Part shown: positions 25,002-33,756 of the stretch, piece after piece
How the letters are laid out: the number at the start of each line of letters is the position of its first letter
Numbering within the stretch: position 1 is the stretch's first letter
From: Archangium lipolyticum
GTDB lineage: Bacteria; Myxococcota; Myxococcia; Myxococcales; Myxococcaceae
Direction of reading: 5' to 3'
Assembly (NCBI RefSeq): GCF_024623785.1
Contig: NZ_JANKBZ010000031.1
Location: forward strand, 1 to 64,000
Length of the DNA stretch: 64,000 nucleotides
Position numbers and translations under genes: made by a program
Notes under the pieces: model-generated
What the model saw: the letters and a program-made list of their open reading frames with translations, nothing else
Databases searched by the model: none
What the model was told of the DNA's origin: nothing

Positions 25002-26183
25002 CTAACGCAGCTTGAGTGACAGCAGCGCCACACCCGAGCAGAGGATGGCGACGATCCAGAAGCGGACGATGATCTTCGGCTCGGCCATGCCCTTGAGCTC
25101 GAAGTGGTGGTGCACGGGCGCCATCTTGAAGACGCGCTTGCCGGTGAGCTTGAAGGAGGTCACCTGGATCATCACGCTGAGGATTTCAGCGAAGAAGACG
25201 CCGTGGATGATGGCGGAGACCACCTCGTTCTTGGACAGCACCGCCAGCCCGCCGAGCGCGCCACCCAGCGCGAGCGAGCCGATGTCGCCCATGAAGACGG
25301 AGGCCGGGTAGGCGTTGAACCAGAGGAAGGAGATGCCCGCGCCCACGATGCTGGCGCAGAAGACGGACAGCTCGGCACCGCCGGGCACCTCGGGGACACC
25401 CAGGTAGCGCCACAGGGGCACGCCCACCACCTGCGCGACGCCATTGACCGTCTCCACGTCGGCGATGCGCGTCAGCGAGCCCGCCACGTAGCAGAGGATG
25501 GTGAAGGTGGTGGCCGCGATGATGGTCGGCATGATGGCCAGGCCGTCCAGGCCGTCGGTGATGTTGACGGCGTTGGACGTGCCCACCACCACCACCCAGC
25601 CGAACACCACGTAGAACCAGCCGAAGTCCGGGTTGAAGTGGCGCGTGGGCACGAAGGGCAGCGTCAGCTTCGTGTCGATGAGCAGGTTCGGCCCGGTGAA
25701 GGCCCCATCCGGCCCCGTCCACGAGCACATCAGCCCGAAGACGGCCACCAGGTAGAAGACCGTCTGCAGAATCATCTTGTAGCGGCCGGCCAGCCCCTTG
25801 GAGTTGCGCTTGGACAGCTTCAGCCAGTCATCCAGGAAGCCGATGAAGCCGTAGCCCAGGGTGAGCAGCAGCGCCGCCCACACCGCGCGGCTCTTCAGAT
25901 CCGCGAAGACGAAGGTGCCGGCCGCGATGCACATGAGGATGAGCGCGCCACCCATGGTGGGCGTGCCCTTCTTCTTCTGGTGCGTGTCCGGCGTGTCCTC
26001 GCGCACGTTGCTCTGCCCGTGCTGCTTGAGGCGCAGCCGCGCGATGAGCTTCGGGCCGACGAACATGCCCAGCAGCAGGGAGGCCACCGCCGCCGCGACG
26101 ATGCGGAAGGTGGGGTAGCGCAGGAAGTTCAGGAACCGCGCCGCTTCCGTGCCCTGAATCCACTCGTAGATGAGGAGCAACAC
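25002..26183 (-). CDS. mraY: phospho-MurNAc-pentapeptide transferase MraY
   Basis: This encodes 393 residues from a GTG that directly abuts the murF stop. It is a polytopic inner-membrane enzyme that forms lipid I from UDP-MurNAc-pentapeptide and undecaprenyl phosphate. Conserved parts are KKKGTPTMGGALIL, FLDDWLKLSKRNSKGL with catalytic Asp residues, SNAVNITDGLDGLA and the substrate loop MAPVHHHFELKG. The length is slightly above the usual 360, from longer loops (for example around EVPGGAELSV). Confidence 0.97.
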   Translation of the reverse strand: MLLLIYEWIQGTEAARFLNFLRYPTFRIVAAAVASLLLGMFVGPKLIARLRLKQHGQSNVREDTPDTHQKKKGTPTMGGALILMCIAAGTFVFADLKSRAVWAALLLTLGYGFIGFLDDWLKLSKRNSKGLAGRYKMILQTVFYLVAVFGLMCSWTGPDGAFTGPNLLIDTKLTLPFVPTRHFNPDFGWFYVVFGWVVVVGTSNAVNITDGLDGLAIMPTIIAATTFTILCYVAGSLTRIADVETVNGVAQVVGVPLWRYLGVPEVPGGAELSVFCASIVGAGISFLWFNAYPASVFMGDIGSLALGGALGGLAVLSKNEVVSAIIHGVFFAEILSVMIQVTSFKLTGKRVFKMAPVHHHFELKGMAEPKIIVRFWIVAILCSGVALLSLKLR

Positions 26184-27581
26184 CTAGTGGCTTCCTCCAG
26201 CAGAGGCGGCGCCGGTGAGGCCCGCCACGACCCGCTCGAGCCTCATGCCTCGGCTCGCCTTGACCAACACCATATCCCCCGCCTTCAGCCGCGGCAGGAG
26301 CCACGACAACAGGGGCTCGACCTCGGTGAAGTGCGCCGCGTTCGCGCCCAGGCCCGCCGCCTCGTGGCCCTTGAGGGAGCGCGGCCCGAAGAACGCCACC
26401 AGCTGGGCCTTGCCCGCCGCGAGCGCCCCCAGCTTCGTGTGCTCCTCCAGCTCGCCGGGCCCCAGCTCCAGCATGTCGCCGAGCACCGCCACCGCCCGGC
26501 CTCCGGGCTGCACCAGCGAGCGCAGCGTGTCCAACGCCGCGCCCATGGAGGCGGGGTTGGCGTTGTAGCAATCGTCGATCACGGTGGTGCCGTGCAGGCC
26601 ATCCACCACGTTGAGCCGACGTGCGTACGGCCGCGCCGCCTCCAGGCCCTTCACGCACTCCTCGGGGGAGTAGCCGAGCGCCACCGACAGCGCGAAGGCG
26701 CCCGTGGCGTTGAGGGCGTTGTGCTCGCCGATGAAGGACAGCTTCACCGGCCAGTCCCGGCCCTTGTACTGGATGGTGAGGGACAGCCCCTCGCGGCCGC
26801 GCGGGGTGACACCCGCCAGCCGCACGTCCGCGCTCGCGGACCGGCCGAAGGACAGCTTCTTCGCCCGGCTGCGCGCGGCCTGCCCGGGGATCAGCGGGTC
26901 GTCCACGTTCACCACCGCCACGGCCTCCGGCGGCAGCTCGCGGAACATCTCGCCCTCGGCCTCGGCCACGCCCTCGATGCTGCCCAGGCCCTCCAGGTGC
27001 TCGGGCTGCACCACGGTGATGATGCCCGCGTCCGGCCGGACCACCCGGGTGAGCCGGGTGATTTCGCCCGGCTGGTTCATGCCCGTCTCGATGACCGCCG
27101 CCACGTGCGAGGGCTCCAGGCGGAAGAGCGTGAGGGGGACGCCCACCTCGTTGTTGAGGTTCCCCTCCGTCTTCAGCGAGGGGCCGCGCGTGGCGAGGAT
27201 GGCGCCCACCATCTCCTTGGTGGTCGTCTTCCCGTTGGAGCCACCCACGGCGCCCACCGGAATCCGGAAGCGCTCGCGGTGCGCATGGCCCAGGGCGCCG
27301 AGCGCCGCCAGGGTGTCCTCCACCTCGTAGAGGGCGAGGCCCTCGGGGAGCTGGGGGAGCGCCCTGCCCTTCTTGACCACCGCGCCGGCCGCGCCACCAC
27401 TGGCGGCCTGCGCGAGGAAGTCATGGGCATCGAAGCGCTCGCCCTGCAGCGCCACGAAGAGGCACCCGGGCACCAGGGCCCGCGTATCGGTGCAGACGGC
27501 CGGATACTCCGCCGCGGGCCTACCGCGACGGGTGGCCCCGGTCGCCTGCACCACCTGCTCGTCCGTGAATCGTGCGGCCAT
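26184..27581 (-). CDS. murF: UDP-MurNAc-tripeptide--D-Ala-D-Ala ligase MurF
   Basis: This encodes 465 residues. Features are the N-terminal domain with PGCLFVALQGERFDAHDF, ATP loop VGAVGGSNGKTTTKEMV, ETGMNQPGEI, VQPEHLEGLGS and the C-terminal part TVIDDCYNANPASMGAAL. It adds the D-Ala-D-Ala made by Ddl, completing the pentapeptide. It follows murE by 20 bases and abuts mraY. Confidence 0.97.
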   Translation of the reverse strand: MAARFTDEQVVQATGATRRGRPAAEYPAVCTDTRALVPGCLFVALQGERFDAHDFLAQAASGGAAGAVVKKGRALPQLPEGLALYEVEDTLAALGALGHAHRERFRIPVGAVGGSNGKTTTKEMVGAILATRGPSLKTEGNLNNEVGVPLTLFRLEPSHVAAVIETGMNQPGEITRLTRVVRPDAGIITVVQPEHLEGLGSIEGVAEAEGEMFRELPPEAVAVVNVDDPLIPGQAARSRAKKLSFGRSASADVRLAGVTPRGREGLSLTIQYKGRDWPVKLSFIGEHNALNATGAFALSVALGYSPEECVKGLEAARPYARRLNVVDGLHGTTVIDDCYNANPASMGAALDTLRSLVQPGGRAVAVLGDMLELGPGELEEHTKLGALAAGKAQLVAFFGPRSLKGHEAAGLGANAAHFTEVEPLLSWLLPRLKAGDMVLVKASRGMRLERVVAGLTGAASAGGSH

Positions 27582-27601
27582 AGAGGCTCAGCGGTTCTCC
27601 G

Positions 27602-29119
27602 TCAGGTGCGGATGGCGAGCGCCCGGGCCGCGACCTCGCGGTCGTCGAAGGCGCGCTTCTCGGTACCGATGATCTGGTACGTCTCGTGCCCCTTGCCGGC
27701 GATGAGGACCACGTCGTCCTCCTTGGCCAGGGAGATGGCCGTCTCGATGGCGGCCTTGCGGTCCGCGTCCACGAGGTAGCCCTTCTCACCGCTCTTGGCC
27801 TTGCCGGCGGAGATGCGCCGCAGGCCGCCCTTCTCGAGGCCCGGAGTCACCTGGGAGATGATCTCCTCCGGATCCTCGGTGCGCGGGTTGTCGCTCGTCA
27901 CCACCGCGAGGTCCGCGTTCTCGGCGGCCGCGGAGCCCATGAGCGGGCGCTTGCCCGCGTCGCGCTCACCGCCGCAGCCGAACACCACGATGACGCGGCC
28001 CTTGGCCATGGTCCGCGCCGCCTCCAGCGCGCGCTTGAGGGCGTCATCCGTGTGCGCGTAGTCCACGAACACCGAGGGCGCCTGCGCGGGGCCGTGGTTC
28101 TCCACCCGCTCCATGCGGCCGGGCACGCCGCCCATGCGCTCGATGCCCAGCTGCACGTCCTTGCGCCGCGCGAAGCCCGCGCCCAGCGCCAGGCCCGCCG
28201 CCGCCAGGATGTTCTCCAGGTTGTGCGGCCCCAGCAGCCGGCTCTTCACCGGGATGTCGCCCGCGGGCGTCTTCAGCACGCCCTTGATGCCCTGCAGGGA
28301 GAAGGACACGTCCGCGGAGGAGATCTCCCCGTTGCCCTGGCGGCTGAACTTCCACGCCATGCGCTTCTGGCCGCGCAGCTCGTTGTAGATGCGGATGGCG
28401 TAGGTGTCGTCACCGTTGACCACCGCCACGCCGCCCTGGGAGAGGTTCTCCAGGAACAGCTTGCGCTTGGCCTGGAAGTACTCCTCCATGTCCTTGTGGT
28501 AGTCGAGGTGGTCGCGCGTCAGGTTGGTGAAGGCGGCCGCCTTGAAGGTGATGCCGTGCACGCGCTCCTGCAGCAGCGCGTGGCTGGACACCTCCATCAC
28601 CACCGTCTCCACGCCCGCGTCCGCCATCTCGCGCAGGATGCGGTGCAGCTCCAGCGGATCCGGCGTGGTGTGGGCCGTGGGGTGGAACTGGCCGCCCACC
28701 TTGTAGCCCAGCGTGCCGATGACCCCCGTGGAGGAGTAGGCCGCGGTGGCCATGGCCTCGAGCAGATAGGTGGTGGTCGTCTTGCCGTTGGTGCCCGTGA
28801 CCGCCAGCAGGGTGAGCTGGTCGGCGGGACGGCCGTAGAAGTTGGCCGCGATGAGGGCCAGGGCCTTGCGGGCGTTGGACACCTTGAAGAAGGGCACCTG
28901 TGAGGCCACCGGCTTCTCCGACACCACCGCCACGGCGCCACGGGAGACAGCCTCGCCCACGAACTGGGCACCATCTTCCTTCGAGCCCGGCACGGCGACG
29001 AAGAGGTCGCCCGGCTTCACCTTGCGCGAGTCCTGCGATACCCCCGTCACGTCGACCGAGGTCCTGCCCCCCGAGGTCTGCTCGGCACCACACCCTGCGA
29101 GGACATCCGTCAGCTTCAT
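27602..29119 (-). CDS. murE: UDP-MurNAc-tripeptide synthetase MurE
   Basis: This encodes 505 residues. The ATP loop is LLAVTGTNGKTTTTYL, followed by TTPDPLELHR, VMEVSSHALLQERV and NLTRDHLDYHKDMEEY. The amino-acid selector motif reads DNPR (TSDNPRTEDPEEI), which in this family marks the meso-diaminopimelate-adding type, so the organism's peptidoglycan should be DAP-based. It lies 52 bases after the PBP gene and starts the run of Mur ligases. Confidence 0.97.
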   Translation of the reverse strand: MKLTDVLAGCGAEQTSGGRTSVDVTGVSQDSRKVKPGDLFVAVPGSKEDGAQFVGEAVSRGAVAVVSEKPVASQVPFFKVSNARKALALIAANFYGRPADQLTLLAVTGTNGKTTTTYLLEAMATAAYSSTGVIGTLGYKVGGQFHPTAHTTPDPLELHRILREMADAGVETVVMEVSSHALLQERVHGITFKAAAFTNLTRDHLDYHKDMEEYFQAKRKLFLENLSQGGVAVVNGDDTYAIRIYNELRGQKRMAWKFSRQGNGEISSADVSFSLQGIKGVLKTPAGDIPVKSRLLGPHNLENILAAAGLALGAGFARRKDVQLGIERMGGVPGRMERVENHGPAQAPSVFVDYAHTDDALKRALEAARTMAKGRVIVVFGCGGERDAGKRPLMGSAAAENADLAVVTSDNPRTEDPEEIISQVTPGLEKGGLRRISAGKAKSGEKGYLVDADRKAAIETAISLAKEDDVVLIAGKGHETYQIIGTEKRAFDDREVAARALAIRT

Positions 29120-29171
29120 CTTTTCCCCTTCACATGCTGCCGCAAGCGCGAGGCCGAGCTCAGGGGCGGCC

Positions 29172-31178
29172 TCATTGCCGCGCTGCCAGCTCGAGCGTCA
29201 CCCGCGCACCCTTCTCCACCAGCGAACCGGCGGCGGGACTCTGCGAGACTACGCGTCCACTACCCAACAAATGTGGCTCCAGGGCCGAGGAGAGCAGCTT
29301 CGTCACTGCCTCGCGCCCTGCCTGACCCACGACATCCGGAACGCGGATGGAGCCCGGCTCCACGTTCTCGGCGACAGCTTCCTCCACCATGGGCCTGGCC
29401 GGTACCGCTTTCGCGGGAGGGGGCTGGGCGGCCGCCACCGGCAGGGCGGTGGGCGGCAGCGGCACCTCACGGGAGGGCGGGACGGCCAGGTGGGCCATGG
29501 CGGCGGTTGCGATTTCCTTGAATGCGGGGGCGGCCACGAGTCCCCCGTACACGTCCGTCTTCGGCTCGTCCACAATCACGAGAATGACGACGCGGGGATT
29601 CTCGGCTGGCACCACGCCCACGAAGGAGGCGAGCCGCTTGTCGGAGTACCCCCGGGCCACCGGATCCGCCTTCTGGGCGGTGCCCGTCTTGCCGGCCACC
29701 CGGTAGTCCTCCATGGCGGCCTTGGGGGCGGTCCCCTCCTTGGTCACCACGGTCTCGAGCATGGAGATGACCTTCCGGGCGGTGGCGGTCGAGACGACCT
29801 GGCGCACCTCGGTGGGCCGGTTCTCCAGCAGCACCACGCCATCCGGGTCCACCACCCTGGACACGAGGTAGGGCCGCATCAACAGGCCCCCATTGGCCAG
29901 GGCGCCCCAGGCGGAGGCCAGCTGCACCGCGGTGCTCGTCATGCCCTGGCCGAAGGACTGGGTGGCCAGTGACACCTCCGCCTTGGGGAAGGGAATGGAG
30001 CCGCGGGCCTCGCCGGGCAGCGACAGGCCGGTGCGCTCGCCGAAGCCGAAGTCGTGGTAGGCCTTCACCAGCCGCTCGCGTCCCAGCTGCTGGGCAATCT
30101 TGGCCGCGCAGATGTTGGAGGACACCTGCAGGATGCGCTGCGGGGAGAGCCAGCCGTACTCGTGGGTGTCGTGGATGGTGTGCTTGCCGACGCCCCAGGA
30201 GCCATTCTCGCAGAAGAAGGTGTCCTCGGACTTGATGGCCTTCTGCTCCAGCGCGGCGGCCACGACGAAGGCCTTCATCGTCGAGCCGGGCTCGAAGGCG
30301 TCGAGCGCGGCGCGGTTGCGGATGCTGGCGCGGGCCTCCTGGCCGGGGGTGTTGGGGTTGAAGCGCGGGTGGTTGGCGATGGCCAGGATTTCACCCGTCT
30401 TCGGATCCAACACGACGGCCATGCCCGCCACGCCCTTGGACTCCTCCACGGCGCGGGACAGGGCCTTCTCGGAGACGTATTGGAGGTGCCGGTCGAGGGT
30501 GAGGGTGACGGAGGCGCCCTGACGCTCCAGGGTGTCCGGAGCGCCGGAGACGAGCAGCTTGCGGCCCTTGGCGTCGCGGAAGCCGGACAGGCGCGAGTTC
30601 TGCCCGGACAGCTCGTCCTCGAAGGCCAGCTCCAGGCCCTCGAGGCCATGGCCGTCCAGACCCACCATGCCCATCACGTGGGCGCCCAGCTCCTTCTGCG
30701 GGTAGAAGCGCCGGGGCTCCTTGGTGAAGCCGAACCCCGGCAGCCCCAGGCCCTTCACCGCCTCCACTTCGCGAGGCGTCACCTGGCGCTTCACCCAGGC
30801 GAAGCGCTTCGCCCGGGAGAGCCGGGCGTACAGGTCCTCCACGTCCAGCTTGAGCACCTTGGCCAGCGAGCGCGAGGCCTGCTTCACGTCCGGCAACATC
30901 GAGGGATCCACCCAGATGGAGTCCACCTCCACGCTCTGGGCGAACGGCGTGCCGCGGCGGTCGAAGATGTCACCGCGGCGGGCGGGGATTTCAATCTGGC
31001 GGACGTACTGGTCCTGGGCGAGCCCGCGCAGCTTGTCGCGCTCGTACACCTGGAGGAACACGGCGCGGCCGAGGGCGGCCAGCAGCAGGCCGACGAAGAA
31101 GAAGGCCAGCAGCTTCACGCGAAGCCTCAGCCACTTCCCATTGGGCTCCGGGGCCCGCGCCGTCTTGAAGTCCCTCAC
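29172..31178 (-). CDS. ftsI: septal class B penicillin-binding protein with PASTA
   Basis: This encodes 668 residues from GTG. It has a short cytoplasmic tail, one membrane anchor (about 22-42), the dimerisation domain (RQIEIPARRGDIFDRRG) and the transpeptidase domain with SxxK in EPGSTMKAF, SxN in SSNICAAK and KTGTAQK. A C-terminal PASTA domain (about 610-668, RVPDVVGQAGREAVTKLL) follows a Pro-rich linker. It cross-links septal peptidoglycan together with FtsW. PASTA is typical of Gram-positive and Spo-type PBPs rather than enterobacterial FtsI; its presence here agrees with other deltaproteobacterial dcw PBPs. Confidence 0.94.
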   Translation of the reverse strand: MRDFKTARAPEPNGKWLRLRVKLLAFFFVGLLLAALGRAVFLQVYERDKLRGLAQDQYVRQIEIPARRGDIFDRRGTPFAQSVEVDSIWVDPSMLPDVKQASRSLAKVLKLDVEDLYARLSRAKRFAWVKRQVTPREVEAVKGLGLPGFGFTKEPRRFYPQKELGAHVMGMVGLDGHGLEGLELAFEDELSGQNSRLSGFRDAKGRKLLVSGAPDTLERQGASVTLTLDRHLQYVSEKALSRAVEESKGVAGMAVVLDPKTGEILAIANHPRFNPNTPGQEARASIRNRAALDAFEPGSTMKAFVVAAALEQKAIKSEDTFFCENGSWGVGKHTIHDTHEYGWLSPQRILQVSSNICAAKIAQQLGRERLVKAYHDFGFGERTGLSLPGEARGSIPFPKAEVSLATQSFGQGMTSTAVQLASAWGALANGGLLMRPYLVSRVVDPDGVVLLENRPTEVRQVVSTATARKVISMLETVVTKEGTAPKAAMEDYRVAGKTGTAQKADPVARGYSDKRLASFVGVVPAENPRVVILVIVDEPKTDVYGGLVAAPAFKEIATAAMAHLAVPPSREVPLPPTALPVAAAQPPPAKAVPARPMVEEAVAENVEPGSIRVPDVVGQAGREAVTKLLSSALEPHLLGSGRVVSQSPAAGSLVEKGARVTLELAARQ

Positions 31179-31194
31179 GACCCGTCCCCCCCCC

Positions 31195-31599
31195 TCAGTG
31201 CGACGAACCGCGTTCCGCCACGCGTACGGTGCGGGCCTCGCGGGCCTCCACGCGGGTGGGACGCTTGCTGCCCGGCAGCTCCGGCTGCAGGGCGATGACG
31301 AGGGGGCCCGCGGGCATGGCCATGCCCAGCTTCTCGCGAGCCAGCTTCTCCAGCCGCGCCGGGTTCTTCAGCGTGGCGAGCTCCAGCTTCAGCCGGTCGT
31401 TCTCCCGGGTGAGGGCGCGCTCCTCGGACTCGGCCTTGGAGAGGCGGTAGCCCATGTCCACCACCAGCACGCGGCTCGTGACATGGAGGATGCCCACGCC
31501 AGCGAAGAGGGCGAAGAGGAGCACCGCGGGCAGCAGGTGCAGCAGCACACTGCCGACGGACACTCCACTGCCACGGATGACGGGCTTGCTGTGGTTCAT
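31195..31599 (-). CDS. ftsL: cell division protein FtsL
   Basis: This encodes 134 residues. A short N-terminal tail is followed by one membrane helix (about 18-38, HLLPAVLLFALFAGVGIL), then a periplasmic coiled coil (LSKAESEERALTRENDRLK) ending near KLGMAMP, and a basic tail. Its size, topology and place between rsmH and the PBP gene identify it as FtsL even though the family is poorly conserved in sequence. The start overlaps the rsmH stop (ATGA at 31596-31599). Confidence 0.9.
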   Translation of the reverse strand: MNHSKPVIRGSGVSVGSVLLHLLPAVLLFALFAGVGILHVTSRVLVVDMGYRLSKAESEERALTRENDRLKLELATLKNPARLEKLAREKLGMAMPAGPLVIALQPELPGSKRPTRVEAREARTVRVAERGSSH

Positions 31600-32504
31600 C
31601 GTACCTTCTCCACCACGCGCAGGTGCGCGCTGCGGGCACGGGGGTTGGCGGAAATCTCCTCGTCCGAGGGGGCGATGGCCTTGCGCGTCACCAGGGCGAA
31701 GTCCCCCTGGCCCTTGCACACGCACACCGGCATGCCGGGCGGGCACTTGCAGGTGCCCACCAGCTCCCGGAAGGTCTCCTTCACCTTCCGGTCCTCGAGC
31801 GAGTGGAACGAGATGACGGCGGCGCGGCCCCCCACCTTCAGCAGCCGGGGCAGCGCGGCGAGCAGCGACTCCAGGGACTCCAGCTCCTGGTTCACCGCCA
31901 TGCGCAGCGCCTGGAAGGTGCGGGTGGCCACGTGGATTTTATTGGGCCAGGCCTTGCGCGGCACGGCGCGCTTGACGACCTCGGCGGCCTCCAGGGTGCG
32001 CGCGGGCGGGGTGCGCTTGAGCTCGCGGGCAATCGCCTTCGCGAAAGGCTCCTCGCCGTACTCCTTCAGGATGCGGACCAGCTCCGTCTCGTCCTCCTCG
32101 GCGATGAGCTCGGCGGCGGTGCGGCCCGTGTCCCCCATGCGCATGTCCAGCGGCCCGTCCTTCTGGAAGGAGAAGCCGCGCTCGGCCACGTCCAGCTGGG
32201 GCGAGGACACACCCAGGTCCACCAGCACGCCGTCCACCGGCAGCACGTCCGCGGCCACGTGGAGCAGGTCCCCGAAGTTGCCCTGGCGGGTGCTGAAGGC
32301 CGGGTAGCCGGCGAGGCGGGCGCGGGCGGCGCCGAGCGCCACCGGATCCCTGTCCACTCCGAGGACGGTCGCACCCCGGGCGAGGAGCGCCTCGGTGTGA
32401 CCACCACCACCCAGTGTGCCGTCGATGATCACCTTCCCCGCTCCCGGTCGAAGGACGTCCACCGTCTCCTGGAGGAGGACGGTCTGGTGGCTGAAGTCAG
32501 CCAA
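31596..32504 (-). CDS. rsmH: 16S rRNA m4C1402 methyltransferase RsmH
   Basis: This encodes 302 residues. The start must be the TTG at 32504: it yields the canonical MADFSHQTVLLQETVDVL, and the nearest ATG is out of frame. The S-adenosylmethionine site is IDGTLGGGGHTEALL and VLGVDRDPVAL; further motifs are VLVDLGVSSPQLD, RGFSFQKDGPLDMRM and AAVISFHSLEDRKVK. It methylates C1402 of 16S rRNA at N4. The TTG start suggests damped translation relative to its neighbours. Confidence 0.96.
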   Translation of the reverse strand: MADFSHQTVLLQETVDVLRPGAGKVIIDGTLGGGGHTEALLARGATVLGVDRDPVALGAARARLAGYPAFSTRQGNFGDLLHVAADVLPVDGVLVDLGVSSPQLDVAERGFSFQKDGPLDMRMGDTGRTAAELIAEEDETELVRILKEYGEEPFAKAIARELKRTPPARTLEAAEVVKRAVPRKAWPNKIHVATRTFQALRMAVNQELESLESLLAALPRLLKVGGRAAVISFHSLEDRKVKETFRELVGTCKCPPGMPVCVCKGQGDFALVTRKAIAPSDEEISANPRARSAHLRVVEKVR

Positions 32505-32516
32505 GGGACGCCCGCA

Positions 32517-32894
32517 TCAGACGAAGGGAGCCCGCGCCATGGCGAAGGCGGCCCGGGCATCGTTCATGTGGGGGTAGAGCTCGAAGACGTCATGAGCCCC
32601 CGCGGCGCGCAGGATGGCGGCCAGGTAGGGCGAGAGCCCCGCGAGCTTGATGTCCCCGCCCGCCTTGCGGAAGGCCTCGGCGCGAGCCACCAGGGCCGGC
32701 ACGCCGCGGTAGTCCAGGTGGTCCACCTCGCTGAAGTCCAGAACCACGTTGCGCAGACCGCGCTGCATGCGGCGCACGAGCTCCTCGCAGACCCGGGCGA
32801 GGTCCTTCTCCAGAAGCTCCCCCTCGAGCATGAGGGTCTCCACGCGCCCGCTGGAGACCGCGCGAATGCCCTGTGACTCGGCTGCCTGGTTCAT
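32517..32894 (-). CDS. STAS-domain protein in the dcw operon
   Basis: This encodes 125 residues from an ATG with GGAAGG upstream. It is a single STAS domain of the anti-sigma-factor antagonist type: an N-terminal strand (VETLMLEGELLEKD), RNVVLDFSEVDHLDYRGVPAL and a C-terminal LRAAGAHDVFELYP. In partner-switching STAS proteins the phospho-acceptor Ser follows the Asp (D-S-S-G); here the site is D61-Y62-R63-G64, so phosphorylation control at that Ser is not possible. It lies between mraZ (63 bases upstream) and rsmH (12 bases downstream), so it is co-transcribed with cell wall genes. The binding partner is unknown; a structural or non-switching role is inference. Confidence 0.88.
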   Translation of the reverse strand: MNQAAESQGIRAVSSGRVETLMLEGELLEKDLARVCEELVRRMQRGLRNVVLDFSEVDHLDYRGVPALVARAEAFRKAGGDIKLAGLSPYLAAILRAAGAHDVFELYPHMNDARAAFAMARAPFV

Positions 32895-32957
32895 GTCGCC
32901 ACCTTCCCGGGATTTCCGCATCCCGTCCAGATTTCTGCTACAGCGCGCTACAGCCAG

Positions 32958-33410
32958 CTACAGCGAGCGCAACTCGGTGAGCACGCGCATGACGTCCGCG
33001 CTGGAGGCTTCCTTGCGCGCCTCCTCCTGGGCCCTGGCCCAGCCCTCGCGGCTCCACAGCTCAATCACCTTCACCATCCCCGCCCACACCACGTCCTTGT
33101 CCAACCCCGCGTGGGCCCGCAACGACGGCGGAATCAGCACGCGCCCCAGCTTGTCCAGCGGGCACTCCTGGGCGCTGGCCACGTAGAGCCGCATGAGCGT
33201 CTTCACCCCCGGCTCCATCGGGTTGCGCTTGGCGAGCGCCGCCTCGAGCTGCTCCCACTCCCGCACCGGATAGGCGTGCAGGCAGGGGTCCAACGCCGTC
33301 GTGATGATGAGGCGCTCGTCGTACCCGCCCACGAGCGTCTCGCGCAGCTTTGCCGGGAGGCTCGTTCGCCCCTTCGCGTCGATCTGGTGCTCATAGACGC
33401 CTCGGAACAC
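32958..33410 (-). CDS. mraZ: transcriptional regulator MraZ
   Basis: This encodes 150 residues from GTG. It has two AbrB-like SpoVT half-domains, the first starting [20 protein letters not shown] and the second with [19 protein letters not shown]. MraZ binds its own promoter at repeated GTGGG-like boxes and represses the dcw operon; four such boxes at exact 10-bp spacing lie just upstream (33437-33476). It is the first gene of the cluster, as usual. Confidence 0.95.
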   Translation of the reverse strand: MFRGVYEHQIDAKGRTSLPAKLRETLVGGYDERLIITTALDPCLHAYPVREWEQLEAALAKRNPMEPGVKTLMRLYVASAQECPLDKLGRVLIPPSLRAHAGLDKDVVWAGMVKVIELWSREGWARAQEEARKEASSADVMRVLTELRSL

Positions 33411-33436
33411 GCGGAGAGGTCCACCCTGTCAGCCCG

Positions 33437-33476
33437 GCCGATCCACATTACGCCACCCCTTCCCACTCCGATCCAC
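33437..33476 (-). promoter_or_regulatory. MraZ operator, four GTGG repeats
   Basis: On the minus strand GTGG occurs four times at exact 10-base intervals (beginning at 33476, 33466, 33456 and 33446). Known MraZ operators are three or four such direct repeats with this period upstream of mraZ. The array sits just downstream of the predicted start point, where bound MraZ would block early transcription. Confidence 0.82.
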
Positions 33477-33487
33477 TTGGGCGGCGG

Positions 33488-33516
33488 AAAATACGCGCGG
33501 CCCCCTACCCGGTCAA
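33488..33516 (-). promoter_or_regulatory. sigma-70 type promoter of the dcw operon
   Basis: The minus strand reads TTGACC (33516-33511), a 17-base spacer, then TATTTT (33493-33488). The spacing is ideal and the -35 matches 5 of 6 bases. The predicted start near 33481 precedes the MraZ operator and gives a leader of about 70 bases. Confidence 0.7.
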
Positions 33517-33756
33517 GAAATGCAACAGGCACGTACAAGCCCGTGTCTTCCGGGGGAAAGACGGGTGCGGACTCAGGAAGTGGGAAGAAGTGGAGCGACC
33601 CGGCGCGGAATTGACCCCGGAGGAGCGGCTCTGCATTACTGCCGCCCGCTGAGCACCCCGGAGGGGGGCGGCTCACGCCTCGCGTCCTGGCCGGGGGGCG
33701 AGGCACTCCCAATGGAGGGCCCACGGGCCCTGCCAAGGTAAGGAAGAGGTACACGC
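33517..33756. other. rest of the mraZ/lipoprotein divergent gap
   Basis: Beyond the mraZ promoter this region should hold the promoter of the plus-strand lipoprotein gene, but I see no clear hexamers. No coding frame has protein-like composition. Confidence 0.35.

Noticed and set aside
25104-27779. Open frame of 891 codons on the plus strand opposite mraY and murF
   Set aside because: Antisense to certain genes, with low-complexity composition and no motif.
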